A model generated the notes under the pieces. That model did no database searches, had not been told where the DNA came from, and saw only the letters and a list, made by a program, of their open reading frames with translations. From Owenia fusiformis (taxonomy: Eukaryota > Annelida > Polychaeta > Sabellida > Oweniidae): DNA of 64,000 nucleotides. The position numbers and the translations under genes were made by a program. Location of the stretch: positions 2,147,318 to 2,211,317 of the forward strand of contig CAIIXF020000012.1 in the NCBI GenBank assembly GCA_903813345.2, written 5' to 3'. Below, in pieces: positions 37,701-50,738 of the stretch (the stretch's first letter is position 1; each line of letters begins with the position of its first letter).

Positions 37701-40700
37701 ATATATCACCTAGTCATGTATCAACTACTAATGGAGCTATGATTGACTAGTGTGTTTAGTCTAGTCAACAGACTATTCGCTAACTGGGTGTAATAGTCAG
37801 AGCTAACCTTGTATAGTAGACTACGCCGTTAGATGCCTCCTGCGTTGATCAGCCAGCGGTAAAGAAGCATTGCTTTGATACTATTGTGAAAATGTGGCAT
37901 GTTGTCAACAAAAGCAGTCTGCCGTCAATACGTTTGGCGACAAAAGGTTTATAGATGGACATAGGCACTTATGCATACAACACAACATCAAACTTTCTCT
38001 AACTTGAGATATACAGAGATAGAACAGTGTTCAGGACAGGCTGCCCCCTTGGTTGCCTCCGTTTGACGACGCTCTTAACTGATATGTCTACCGACCCCTT
38101 ACAATTATCTAGTTATTAGCGACCCAAACCCGGCGTCATATGGTAAGATGAAAAAATATGATTTCATATAGATAAGTTAATGAATTCCCACAGTTTCATT
38201 TGTATGAATTGCATTTCTGTTATACATTTGAAGCGCTGAATTATAGTGAGTCAGTGTATATACATTTTTGCAATTTGCCTGTTTCCGCGGAGTGGCGCCC
38301 TGGAAATGGTGTAAGGTCCATTTACCAGTTATGAACGCTACTATCAAAGGTAATCATAATCTAGATGCTAGTGATGATGCTAATTACATGATAGACCAGA
38401 ACGATTTTAAGATAGAATGTTGACGGTGCTTTATGAGCTAATTATTATTGGAGGGAGGCTTGAGCCATTGCTAATGAATGACTAACAATCGAACCCTTTG
38501 GTAAATTCCTATTTTCATCTTTTGTTTTGTTTATAATGAATAAAAACACACATTGGTTACATAATCAATAAAAAATCTAAATGAAAACTATTCAAATGTA
38601 TCAAAACTGACTGAACATACCGAAATAGAGAAATACAAGAATTGAACCAGAGTGGTTATAAAAAATGGGCACACAAGTCACAAAAGCCGTCATGGACTGA
38701 CGGAGCAAAACACACAACTGAGGCAACCTGCAAGAGCACGTTGGGGCGGTAGGAAGGCATTTCAGGTGAACATAAGTGCGAAATTAGGAAGTTCTAGAGC
38801 AAGATAAGCAAACATGACGTAAGTTAACTAAGAGATGAAGTGATTTGAACAAGTCACGATCAATACATAAACTTGGTCTTTCTAAATAAGCCCAATGTTC
38901 CTTCCCGCCCCGTCCTTTGACTGACACAGTGAGGTGTCAAGAACGGTCGAAAATCAGTTGATTTTATGTTTGCCTACAACTTGACGGAGACGGGAGTCTA
39001 GAGTTTTTATTGACTTAGGGTTGAATGTCAATAATCCCACGTGAGTTACTCTAACTCACAAACATTGTCCTCTATCACTGATCGCACTCTCCAAATCCCG
39101 ATATTGTATCCTCTCTAAGTAGATTTGCCATAAATGGATAACACGATAGCGCTGCAATGGAGAATGGAGGATACGATACTATCCTGAGATCAGATCGACC
39201 CCAGATCATCTCCACAAAGAGCATCGAGCGCCACCTTTAGTACACTCGCTTGATTACCTCCTTTTCTCTTTTTGTGATTTAACAGTCAGGTTATGCCATT
39301 TGGAAGTGAAGAAAGAAATTCATATAATGTGGCAATCAATGCGAATGATTACTTATTCACTAGTTCCGGACATTGAAACATTTCTAAGTAGCATAGGCGC
39401 CGTACATTAGCGATACACAATACACCATATAGGTGTACACAACCCTTACGGGAGAACACTCCTGTGTTAAACTATGTGGAGTAACCTCCAATGAATCAAC
39501 CTGTCTTTTGGCTCTTAATATTCATTTTCATGATCACTTTAATCATTCAACAAGAGTTTCAAGAGTCTTAAAGGTGCGACTTTTTATAATGATTTGATTT
39601 GTAAAAATCTTGACTGTGTAGTAAACAAACAATTTAGAGTCTAGAGAACATATTTTACACTATAAATTGCATTATAAGGTGCACGTCGTAGACTTAGAGA
39701 CACCACTACTCGAAAAGAGCAATTGGTGACACGACAAAGGTGTGAACTTTTCAAATAATTTGATTAACAATTTTTTTGTCGATTATCAAGTTTGATTTTG
39801 AATAAAATGGATGCTAGTATTAAATGTATACCAAGCGGTATATACGTCAACCGTGAGTTTTATAAAGTATATAATTTTGTGCGGTAGAGCGGCGGGATTT
39901 TATCGGAAAAATGAATGGGCATCAAGGGGTCGATTTAGGGCACGACACCCAGAGAGATCCGAAAAACTTCACTAATCCTAGGATTAATTGCCCCAATTAA
40001 TGTATCAACCTGATAAATGTTTCATCTTCCAAAGTAATGAGTTGATCTGTATTGATTTCTAAGAATTATTTTTCGTGATTTGTTATTATATCACTTGCGC
40101 GTTTTATATTAAAAGTGCGTTCGCGATTAATTCAAAAGAAAAACAACACAATGGACAGTGCTGGAATTCCTGAATATCAAAATAGTACATCAGACCGTAA
40201 TAAATTGAAGCCACGCAAAATGTCTGGTTGGTCATTTCGCTGGCTGAGACGATATTCTGTCCCGATGTTGTAATAGTAAGTCCTGGCTTTATTGATCGTG
40301 GACAAGACGCGTTGTCTCGGGCCTGTGATAGAGTCAAAACATTCGCTAAGATCTCTGTCAAGTCCGACAGCGCGATCGCTGTGATAAAACATTAATTTTA
40401 CACTTGAAATTTAGACCTTAAATTATCATATTTTCCGGGTTTTTGAACGGATGGTTTTTCACTAGTTTTTGGCGATTTGCTCAGCTTGAGTTCGTTAGCG
40501 GTATTGAAAGTTAAAGAATGACACTGTGTAAAACGTCGGGACACCTAGCCTTAATGCCGCAAAAGCAAGGGCCACCAAGGGCTCTAGTATAAACTTCAAC
40601 CATCTCAGACGCAGGTCGTCTCCAACAAAATGAGCATCTAACTAGAAAATTAGCTCAAGTGAACTCTTCAGGGGACAAATAGACAAAAGCAGGGGGTCTT

Positions 40701-42600
40701 TTATATTAAATCAACCGAGTGATTGGCATACGAATGGATCTAACTCCGCCTTCTTTGTAAGGACCCTTCAACCGCATAAAATAATTACCCCAAATAAGAC
40801 GGAGACGGGTCTATAAAGGAGTTCATTAAAACTCCTTTAACGTTGAAAAGGCAGGTCTCGGCTTAGAGAGGGTATACTTAGGTGTGAATGCGCATTGTAC
40901 GCTGCACACGCCCCTACATTTACCACACATAAAGCTTAAAATTTAACAGTCGTGGCGCCCATTGAACACTCACTTCATTAAACACGTGAAAATATTGTAA
41001 TACACAAATCAAATGCTTGTAATCGAACCAACAAATACGTATTTATGAACTTAAATAAAACTTCTCTCGAATCTGGATTAATCTTTAAGAAAACTTAATG
41101 CACGTTGAGTCTGCTAAACCCCAGTCATCTAAAAAGCCGAAAGGCTCCATTTTCGCGTATTACTCTTACACCTGGCTGCCTTTTGAAGTTTAACTTGAGT
41201 GGACAAAGTGTATGTTGAAGTATAAGGTGATTTTGGGCTGATCCTATTTTACATGATGAAAATCCGCACTTCAGTACACTCTGCACAATACCAGGCAGAC
41301 ACTTAGCCCAGCTCTTGACGCCACTTTACGTCCCAATGTTATGTTTCAAACATAAGCTCCACTGGGTTTAGTTGGAAAAATTTACCGGCGACACATTTTT
41401 GATGTTTTCGGGCAAACCCGGCCAGGCGGGCATTCCATTTAAAAATAACATTATTTGTGACGGTTGTGAAATTTACCTGGATTTACTATCTTTTAAAAAG
41501 TGAAATTGATTTGTAATTAGATTATTTATTTCAATCTTTTTTATTTTGGATTTAGTCCAAGATGTGAATTAAATGTCTCCTGATAATTGAAGATGCAGTT
41601 TATTCTCAGTTCCCATTTGGAAAAATGCGGAACGGCGTCATGGCAGCATCCATGCATTACATCCAGTGAATGTGTTATTGTGGCGATCTAAGCATTCCGT
41701 GCTTAAAGTGAATATGCACGGCCGGAGAGTTACAAGTCAAGCCATGTGTAGCTATGATCGGCGAAAATACAATTCGAAAGCTTTGATGTTTCAAATAAAG
41801 GGATTTAAATGTTTTATATCGAAATTAGAGACGAGGTCCACAAAAAGTAAATAACAAACTAATTTCCCATGAATCGCTTATGAACTGTCCACGCCACTCG
41901 TGGAATGCTCCGCGAAAAAATTAGTCCCGTTTGCCGACAAGGTATGTAATTAGCCTGTACACCGAGCGACTATTTTAACAGGTACATTGAAGTGTATAAT
42001 GATAAACGTCTACACTGAATCTTGATATAAATCTGCTGTGGCACCTATGGTTTGTTAGCGACTATATTAGCCCTTTATGTCGTTTTTATTACCAGGACAT
42101 GTACCTTGAAAACAGCGATTCGAGAAAACTTTCCTCTTTTTGCTGCAGGGAAAATGCAATAACCACCATTGAATCAGCCTTGTGTTATTTTTGAGTTTCT
42201 GAATATGCATCGTTATGTCTTACTAAATGAATTTCTAATTATACGTACTGCATCGTTTTTGAATAAATAAAATAAAATTTTTAAATGCTTTTATTTGAAG
42301 CTTTTAGATCAATTTTTGAAGGAAGTTGCATCAATTTTTGTTAAATTCAAAACGATGTTTTGGCTTGTTTATGCCACAATCGCACACCCGACTGAAAACC
42401 AACATTTCTTTGGCGACCGCACCCACCCCCTCACTGAATGCTGGCTACGCCCCTGCTATGTATATATAATAGTAATATATCATATAAACAATGTAATGTA
42501 ATGTAATTGGTAAATAGATTAGAGGTTTTGACATGTGGGAATCCATACTCGCTTACCAACTTGATTTTCAAAAAGATTTCATACCTTGGTAATCCTAGAT
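37701..42600. other. Upstream flank, no gene recognised
   Basis: Non-coding DNA directly upstream of the promoter. Perfect T-box half-sites AGGTGTGAA occur at 39738-39746 and 40880-40888, which are candidate autoregulatory sites at most. No exon or repeat family was recognised apart from short palindromes (for example GTGAGTTA/TAACTCAC near 39041-39059). Confidence 0.5.
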
Positions 42601-42629
42601 GGGAATCCACAGTATTACTAACACTTAAC

Positions 42630-42667
42630 TACCCTTTGCATTCGTTTATAACTAGACTCTGCGCGGA
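42630..42667 (+). mobile_element. Internally deleted hAT-like MITE copy
   Basis: TACCCTTTGCATTCG is joined directly to TTTATAACTAGACTCTGCGC. Compared with 6372-6451, the central ~35 bp between two TTCG repeats are missing, consistent with a slippage deletion. Confidence 0.65.
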
Positions 42668-44125
42668 GAATGCAGCATAACATGAAGAGAGACTCTGATG
42701 AATCAAAATGTGGAGTTGAAGTTCCTATGATGTAATAAAATTAGATGAACTCTTTGATGATGACTTGATTTTTGAAAATTTTGACTACAGTCTCATTCAT
42801 ACTGTGCAGTAAACAAACAAATTGGAGTCTAAGTATTTTACACTGTCTTCAAATTGCCAATTATGAGATGCACGTTAAAGACACAGAGGAACCAATACGC
42901 GCAAAATGTTAACTATGATTTCGGAATTTCGAAGTTAATGGTTTGATGAATTTCTCCTTTTAGGTTTTTGATTTTGGCTTTATATAATGCTGCACACGAT
43001 TTGCTGTTGTTGCAGATACTTGGTAATCTAGGTTAGATTTGAAATCGGGAACAATGGAACATTTCCAAATAAAGATTTACAAGTGATTACCTTCGGATCA
43101 TTGCTTTTTTTATCTAGTTCTAAAAACAATTAATTGAAATCAAATGAAAACCTCTCAAACTACACCAATGGCAATAACCCATTCTGACACTCATCACATC
43201 TTTCTGTCTTCGACCATACTAGTGTGAAGCTAATAGAAGGCCATGCTTTCTCATGATGCCAATAACCCTAGTCACACCAAACTAGATCTCAAAGAAATCG
43301 TCCCATCCAATCCTAAAATATATACGGGTTGTGGTCAGGCTGCGAACACAGCAGGAAGGGTGCCGTAAGAATGTGAACGCAGGCTCGAAGTTTTGGAAGT
43401 TTTGGAGCTCCCTCCCTGTATTAGCACCTCCCAGTCATCAGTTCTCAAAAGACACATACATAGCATTAGCATAGTATAATAAAATATATATAATCATAAC
43501 AAAATCATTGATTTGTAACCTAACTCGAAATTTTCTTAATTTCAATCATTCACTCTGTTCGAATTTAGCTACGAGCAATGTGTACCGAAATTTCAAAAAT
43601 AAGCAATACCGGATACTCTAAAAACACTCATCTCTTAACAATTTTAATTTAAATAGAACAATCAATGCAACGGGCTGCTTTTTGTTTAGTTTCTACTCAA
43701 AACAAATCACTTAGAAATGAACTAGGGCCAAATGGCAGTGTACTTCGCGATCTAGGGGCAAAATTTGCCGCCAAGTGGTTGCGCATTATTGTCGTGAAAA
43801 CACCATCGTTTACATAGCTGTATTGAATTACGACACCTAAAGGCTTGGTATTTTAATTATCCAAACACCCGGCGATCTTTCCATGAAAAACACCAATTGA
43901 TAAACAATGAAAATAAAAGGTAAAAATTGTTTCCGTTGCGTATTTCCCTGAGACTTTCCGCAGGCGACATTCACAGTGTGCTTTTGTGGGCGACATAAAA
44001 CATTATCGAGCGGGTCGCTATTGAGAAAAATGTTTCGTTATGCACACTTACAGACCTACGCCAACCGTGGGGTATTATTTAACGATTGTTGATTTGAGTG
44101 TCACAAATATAGATATAAATATAGA

Positions 44126-44313
44126 TACACCCCTGTCCATAAGTTTGGCAATTAGAAGTCAACTTCTTGGTCGTGTGTTAAAGCGTGTTTATATTTCGTG
44201 ATTCATGAAATTCACCTTTGTCCCAAAATTCTATTGGCATAAAGGAGCAAAATAAAAAGCCAGACATTAACGCTGCTATGAAATGAAGACTCATACTTAT
44301 TGAGGGGAGTGTA
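44126..44313. mobile_element. Tc1/mariner-like MITE, second copy
   Basis: 188-bp element with TA at each end and termini CACCCCTGTCCATAAGTTTG and (complement) CACTCCCCTCAATAAG. A partial duplicate of its right end lies about 50 bp further on (44345-44385). Confidence 0.65.
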
Positions 44314-47300
44314 TATACGTCTGACATCTGTGTCCAATGCACATGCGTGCACTTATGGAGGGGAGTGCGTGTATACGTCTCATATCTGTGTTCATGTGTG
44401 CCAACTTAGAAAACACGCCAGGTGACATAGAAATAAAAAAAATAGCACACACCTCTTTAAATGTAAAAGTATGTCAAACAGTTTCAAACAATGTGAAAGA
44501 GAAATAATTATTGGAAAATGAAATTGTGACAAAAGTTTTTTTGACATTTAAAGAGTCAGCAAAGCCAAAAACAAGTTGAGAGTAACTCTCCGAAAAAAAA
44601 TCACAAATACTTAAATATGTTTCTTAAATTCTCTCAAAATGGAGTATTCACTATAATAAGTGCGGTCTACACTTAACAAATAGATCACTCTCGAATGGTC
44701 ATAACGCGGTCAACGCTTGAAACTGCTCGTCGTTCTAATTACACTAAAATCCTCTACTATTTTTTATTTCTAAGATTATAGCAAGATAATAGCAGTGAGA
44801 AGGCTTCAGACGCAAACTCAGAGACAGAAGTGTTGACATTTTGTAGCTATACCTGAAATATTGCATCTTTCCACGCAAAGGGCCTAAGCTTTAGGTGTAG
44901 CTTAGTTGTAAATTGTTCACATTTGGCGTCTCCTTTCATGCCGCCAGTAATAAAACGCCCGTTATCTTCCTCTTACAGGCATCCTTAAACTTTGCGCATA
45001 CATCTTAATCACAAGCAATAGACTGCATAGAGGAAGAAGTAATACACGAAAAATGAAAACATAGGCCTGATATAATTAATGGTCTCCTTTATACAAATAA
45101 AGATAATCTACGACCCCCTCCCCACAATAAATTTCTAGGTAAATATTATAATTGTTTTGTTAGGTTGCTTGGAAATGTGGAAGTTTAAACAGGTGAAGAT
45201 AGAGTTGTAACCGCATATATCATTGAATAAGCCTCGCTACACAAACAAGGAAACTGTGATCCTTTTGACTACGTCTTACAGGTTGTTTGTGTTCCGGTGT
45301 GAAAGCAATGATGGTCCCCCAGGGATTATGGTCCCCTTTCTTAACGGCCCTTATTGGCCCTGATTGCGTATAAGATAATGAGGGAAAGAGTTGTATTTAG
45401 GTCATCATATAAATCAATGGAGAGTAGGACCATAATTTGATAGGACCCCCTACCCTTTTACACCGGGGATCGCTGCCATTCAGTATACTAAATGACGATG
45501 TTTTTACCGGTGTCATCTCGATCGCTTCAAGAAAAACTGCGGATGAACTATTTTAATGGACAAAATCGAAAGTGAAAATGGTCACGTGTGAAAATGTGAC
45601 GACAACAGATGGGTTATTTTCATCTCATTCTTTTGCAACTGCTCAATAGCCGATTTCTTTAATTAAATACCATCCAGGTTTGCTGGTTTGCAGGCTATGA
45701 AGCCCGCTATGAAGTTGTTTTTTTCGAAAAACGATTTTATGATGCAGCGATGTATGTAGACAGGATCAAATATTTTGTGAGGCAAAGCTGTAAATTGGTG
45801 AGGCAAATTTAGTTAAAAGGAGGTATAATACGTACTTTTGAATGACATTTCAAAAACGTATGGCTGATGCACTCTTAGATGTTTTCTTTTTCTTGCTATG
45901 TTCTGCAACCATTTTTGGTATTTTCCCGTTGCGCTTGTACATACTGTATCAATTATTTTCTTTCAGCAAAGAATTCGAATTGTCGATTTAAATTCCACTA
46001 TCACTTGTCTGCTTGGATTTGTTAATGATCTGATTGTTCCGACAAAAATTTGATGTCTCGTCATTTCTAGGGCGTACGCACGTTTAATAAACATAAAAAT
46101 GGTTCCATATTTTATACCTCTAACAAACTTCCTTGAAAATGGACGGGAGGTTAACCTCACATTTAGGATTGCACAAGAAGTAATGCTTACAGTTCCTTGA
46201 ACTGGAAGAAGAAAGGTGATGTTAAAAACAGATATAAATTAGACGGGGCGTATAAAAAAGCCCCCGTATACCGAACTCTTGTAAATTTTTCTTTCGGACC
46301 ATCCTGCTGATTAAAATACGATCTATAGACCCGCCAGATCTACCATTTTATCAATAATGATTATAATTACTAATTACATATCATATATATTCAGATATTA
46401 GAAATAGTAATCATTTGTTTTAGTACTTGTGTTGTAGTACAAGTAAGACAAGAATGAAATGAAATGATTTATTTTCTATGAAAAAAGTATTCAAATATCA
46501 GTTGTCATAAAAAGGTGTGATAATTTTGGAATTTTATATAACGAAGATGGCCGAAGATGCTTCAAGGAACCAATCAAATTCCCTCTTAAAGATTCGGCTA
46601 TCTTCGGCTATCTTCGGTCGGTCGCGGTCAAAACATCGTTACCCAAACAGATAATATACAAGTGAAAAAGATACAGTTTTCTCAATGTTGCCCCGTGTGC
46701 TTGGTACAGACTCCGCTGAACATTTCGTGCTAGCAATGTATCTGACACTTGAACTTGACGTTGCAATCACTTCGATCTTTGACAAATCTTTCCGTAATAA
46801 CAGAACCCATACCAACTTACCGGAAGGCTTGTCTCGGTCATTATATCTACCGGAATCCATGATTGTTCCGGGTATAGTCTGAAGTGGATTTAATACATGG
46901 AATTGTATTGAACTAACGGCGGTGAGTGTTCATTTCGTGCCGGGTTACAACATACAACTACTCTGCATAAAACACGCAATGTATATTGTTCCAAAAAACC
47001 GAACATCAAAAATTCAATAAACAGCAATTATTTCCTTAAATAAATCATACCTCTCTCACAGATTTCTCAATACAAGAGTGAAATTTGATACATTTGTGTC
47101 GCATAACAATTCATTCTTATTTATTATTTAGAATGTTTTATTGTTTCTCCCCGTTTGAAATAAATACAAACGGAGCGAGAGGCGCCATAAATTCTAAGCC
47201 TCGGCTTCGAGCGATCCCGGCGAGAGGTCTCGGTGATGCGCCTTTATTACTGAACAATGATCGGTCATGTCCACATTGGATGTAGCACGAGAGTTCAGAG

Positions 47301-47813
47301 GAAAGATCGATGGATGTTAGAACTATGTGCTCTATTTGTCTACCTCATGTGATGAAGTCGTATGAAATATTTTGATAGATGGATCAACCGTTTGGATGTC
47401 GATCTATTTCATTGCAGTCAACTTGATTTCAATTAAATCACGGTCCTATGTTTTCTGGATATGGTTCACTTCTCAAATTTTTAACAGGGGGTGGGTCAGA
47501 CGTTGACTTCCGTAAGTCATAATGAATTATGATATCGTGTACCTTTTTGTAAACGTGTTGGTGTTACGCTCAATGGGTTCGGTGACGTCCGTTGGTCGTC
47601 GGCCCGGTCGTCGGATTAATTAACACATCAACTGTTGCGTTGTGAGGACTGTAGAGTGCGAGCCAAACCTTAGGATTAAAGTTTTTGGATTAAAATGGGG
47701 TTGCAATTTGCCCTTTAACATGGATTCAAACTTGTGAGTTGACTTGTTGACCTAACCCCTCATCATGATAAATATTTTCTATCTGCCCTATCTACCAATA
47801 GAATCATTGATAT
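44314..47813. other. Non-coding flank with a GC-rich patch
   Basis: No exon was recognised. 46543-46620 carries four CCGAAGAT-type motifs in inverted orientation. A T-half-site AGGTGTGA lies at 46513-46520. At 47165-47285 a GC- and CpG-rich patch in AT-rich DNA contains CCATAAA (Hox/Cdx-like) and GAACAATGA (Sox-like) motifs. Confidence 0.45.
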
Positions 47814-47907
47814 AATACCTCACTTTTGTTACGTAAACGGAACTTCAAAAATGGTTAAAATCTGCACTTCTAGCCCAGTTCCGTTTACGTAATAATAGTG
47901 AGGTATT
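47814..47907. mobile_element. Small foldback element (31-bp arms)
   Basis: Arms at 47814-47844 and 47877-47907 match at about 29 of 31 positions (outer end AATACCTCAC, inner end TTACGTAAACGGAACT), with a 32-nt loop. It would fold into a strong hairpin. Confidence 0.85.
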
Positions 47908-48478
47908 TAGTTTAAGCTTGCATATATAATCGAAACGCCAGCCTATACGTATGACCAATCGCCTATTCAAATGCATCGCTTAATATTTTCCGTTCACGTT
48001 TATTCTGGTCGTCGTCTGAATTTTTTTTCGCATACGTGTACATTTTCTTAAACACATGATACTGACATACGTTTGTGGAGATTCTGCTTATAACTCGTGA
48101 TAAAAGGAAAACAGAAAAAATCGCACCGTCATGGTTCCGACATTTTGTTACCGAAACGGGTCCGTTCGGTAACTAGTTTGAAGAGTGCAGTACCATCGCT
48201 CACTCTCTTACATGCAGTTGGTGTATTGAAAAAGCATGATTTTGAACATTCGGAAACAGAGACCAGTGCAGATTTTTGTTAGGACAGCGGTGCAAACATT
48301 CAAAACTTTTACAATGGCGAAGGGGACAGGAAAAAATCGGTGCTAGAGAACTGTGACACCAGAAACAAGATCGATCTGTCGTTACGCCTAATTTTGATTC
48401 AATACATTATTCGTTTTATAATGAATAACTGAAACTAAAGTATCATGTTTTGGGTTAAAAAGGCATAATACCTATTTG

Positions 48479-48620
48479 TACGCTTCCCTTCAAAAGTTTG
48501 GTAAATAAAAGTTACATGTTGGTCCAAGCTTAGCCCATTCTGATACTTATAGCATCTTTCTGTTTCACCTGGAACCATCTCAGGGCTGAGAAGAATCGAG
48601 ATGTCATGGTTTATCATGAT
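48479..48620. repeat. Solo Tc1-like MITE end followed by hairpin repeat copy 2
   Basis: TA plus CGCTTCCCTTCAAAAGTTTG (48479-48500) matches the Tc1-like MITE termini. The hairpin repeat described at 1641-1723 begins about 40 bp downstream, at about 48538. Here the ACATCTCA/TGAGATGT stem is reduced to 6 bp by changes in both arms. Confidence 0.6.
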
Positions 48621-49621
48621 GAGCTTAGCCTAACATACGGTAAGTAAGATAATGCCGACTTGGGCAAGGCTAGTCCAACGGTCCAAGCCTAATGATTGTT
48701 ATGAAGTCGGCGCTGATATCAAATTCATAATTCATTGGATTCATGGGCAACTGGTCTCGTATTTCAATATCGAAGAACGAGTGCCATTTCAAACAGCTTG
48801 ATTTTACTTCTCTAAAAGAGAGGTACATGCGTATGGGCTGATATAAGTGTTAATAGGTGAGCTACAGTTATTGCTAATTGGTTAACTTTTTTTTTATCAA
48901 ATGTCTTATTCTACAATTCTCATTACTGGGGCAAATACGTAGATGCAAGTGATTGTTATTAACGCCATTTAGGCAATGCGTTTATTCACCCTTGGTATAC
49001 GCAGCTAACGAAAATTGACCGGTACGGGTCAAAAGCTGGACCGGTACGGGTTAACGGTTTTATTTAAATTTAATACAGCCATAACTTGCTCAATATTGAC
49101 TTCCTCGTGTCTAATTTGAAATATATGATGCCTCCCGATGCTTTTAAGTAGCCCAGTTTTTTACAGATTTTTAAACGGACCAAAACTCTCTAAATGCGTT
49201 GTCGTTAAGTAGTTTAACAGTTGTAGTGTATCGAACTTAGTTAAGTTAAACCAACGTAATATTCTATACAATTATCATTGCTTTCACGTGTTCCAAAACT
49301 TGAGTTCGAATTTGAGGTAAATGTATGTTTCAAATAACGCGAACCTGAAGAATACCTTGTCGCAGAATTTGATAGCTACCGTCTGTTTATCTGCTTCATA
49401 TAATAACCAGTTAAACATAAAAATAAGAAATCTAAAGACCATTGTCGCAATAATATATAGAAAAACATATCCATGCTGCACATGAATGACATCAAACAAA
49501 GTCATTAGATTTCTAATTCTTTAGGTTCAAATGGTTATTATGAAGCTGTTGCGTTGTGGCTGATTCATTTCACTCGATGCAGCTACGCATCTCGTGCAAA
49601 GTTTGAAACAACACCTTAGAG

Positions 49622-49700
49622 TCATTCTGATACTCATAGCATCTTTCTGTTTCACCTGAAACATCTCAGGGCTGAGAAGAAATGAGATGTCATGGTGATG
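49622..49700. repeat. Dispersed hairpin repeat, copy 3
   Basis: Nearly identical to 1641-1723, but without a 4-nt insertion present there. The stem ACATCTCA/TGAGATGT is intact. Confidence 0.8.
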
Positions 49701-49790
49701 CCTTAGAGTGATCAGTCTACTGTGTACTTAGTCCAGGACTTAAATCCTTAAACCAACAGCTATCTTTTAAGAAGTTACAGGGTGAGATCT

Positions 49791-50431
49791 ACAGGGTGTC
49801 CAAGAAGTAAAGTTCCAAATGCTCTGTATTTCAAGATGTACTTGGTCTGAGATGAAATTGCTATAGAATATAGAATGACAGTATAACACTTTATTCTGCA
49901 ACTATTATGATATATGGTCTCAAAATTATAAAGTTATGGTTGTTATGGTCACTCGAGTTGTGGGTATGTGTACGTTCGGCGGTTGGTGTTCGGCGTTCAC
50001 GCTGTAGAAGCGGAGACTGAAAAGGTAGACCTGTTTAAGTGATGAATGTTTGGGGCAAATTTTTTACTGGAAAATATTTTCATGCGTAATTGCAATTGTG
50101 CTATTGTACCCATTAAAAAATGAGCCCCATTTTCCGCCATTGCCATTTTGATCCACATCTTTTGACGATCAAGATTAAACCGATCATATTGCTCTGGACC
50201 ACGGCATCTTATCCTTATCACATTGTTCTTGTTTGCTATAAGAGGGGGATTAACCCCAGAGTTCAAAAATGACATACGCTTATAATCTAAACCTGTATTG
50301 AGATGACATACACCTCTGATTGGTTCAAATCGATAAACAAAAATGGCGGATTCAAAATTTCCTAATAACGCTTCGAATAATATTATGTTGATCCCTGGCG
50401 TATTAACCAATATCATAGCTTGGTTCTTCAC
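49791..50431 (-). pseudogene. Possible transposase remnant (mariner/Tc-like DDE type)
   Basis: A 144-codon minus-strand ORF (50431-49997) is followed 180 bp on by GGAACTTTACTTCTTGGACA and CCCTGT (49812-49791). This resembles the CTTTTTGGACACCCTGT ends carried by many animal mariner-like elements. The ORF's QKMWIKMAMAENGAHFLM resembles the short C-terminal NGxHF stretch of such transposases. No catalytic Asp residues can be assigned and no 5' end was found. The identification is tentative, and it could be an unrelated chance ORF. Confidence 0.35.
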
Positions 50432-50627
50432 ATCAAGATAAAGAAATATGTAAGGAACATGTTTACATCGATTAAAACATCACGATGTTCGAAAATTAAC
50501 TGGTGAGAATTTGCGCAAACGAAGGTTGTACGCAAGAGGCGTATTATGTCAGTCATCGCTAAAGCTCTGGGGCTTTCCCTCCTCTTTTTGCTATGTAAAC
50601 ATTCGGAAATCCCTACGTGACAAAATA

Positions 50628-50738
50628 TAGTCTAGCTACAAGCCTCTGTGATCCCCTCCCACCCCCTCTACTTGACTAAACACCTTCTCACACTTGTTGT
50701 AGTGGCGAGAGAGATCACGGGGGCGTGTAGCTAGACTA
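50628..50738. mobile_element. 111-bp MITE with 9-bp target duplication
   Basis: The terminal inverted repeats share TAGTCTAGCTACA perfectly and about 24 of 28 bp overall (outer part, then GTGATC blocks). The direct repeat GACAAAATA flanks the element at 50619-50627 and 50739-50747. Duplications of 8-9 bp suggest a hAT- or Mutator-like source. Confidence 0.8.

Noticed and set aside
40104-40392. Overlapping minus-strand ORFs upstream of the gene as part of a neighbouring gene
   Set aside because: Short, overlapping in two frames and without family similarity.
42695-42730. CTGATGA as a hammerhead ribozyme core
   Set aside because: No GAAA partner or helices at the needed spacing.
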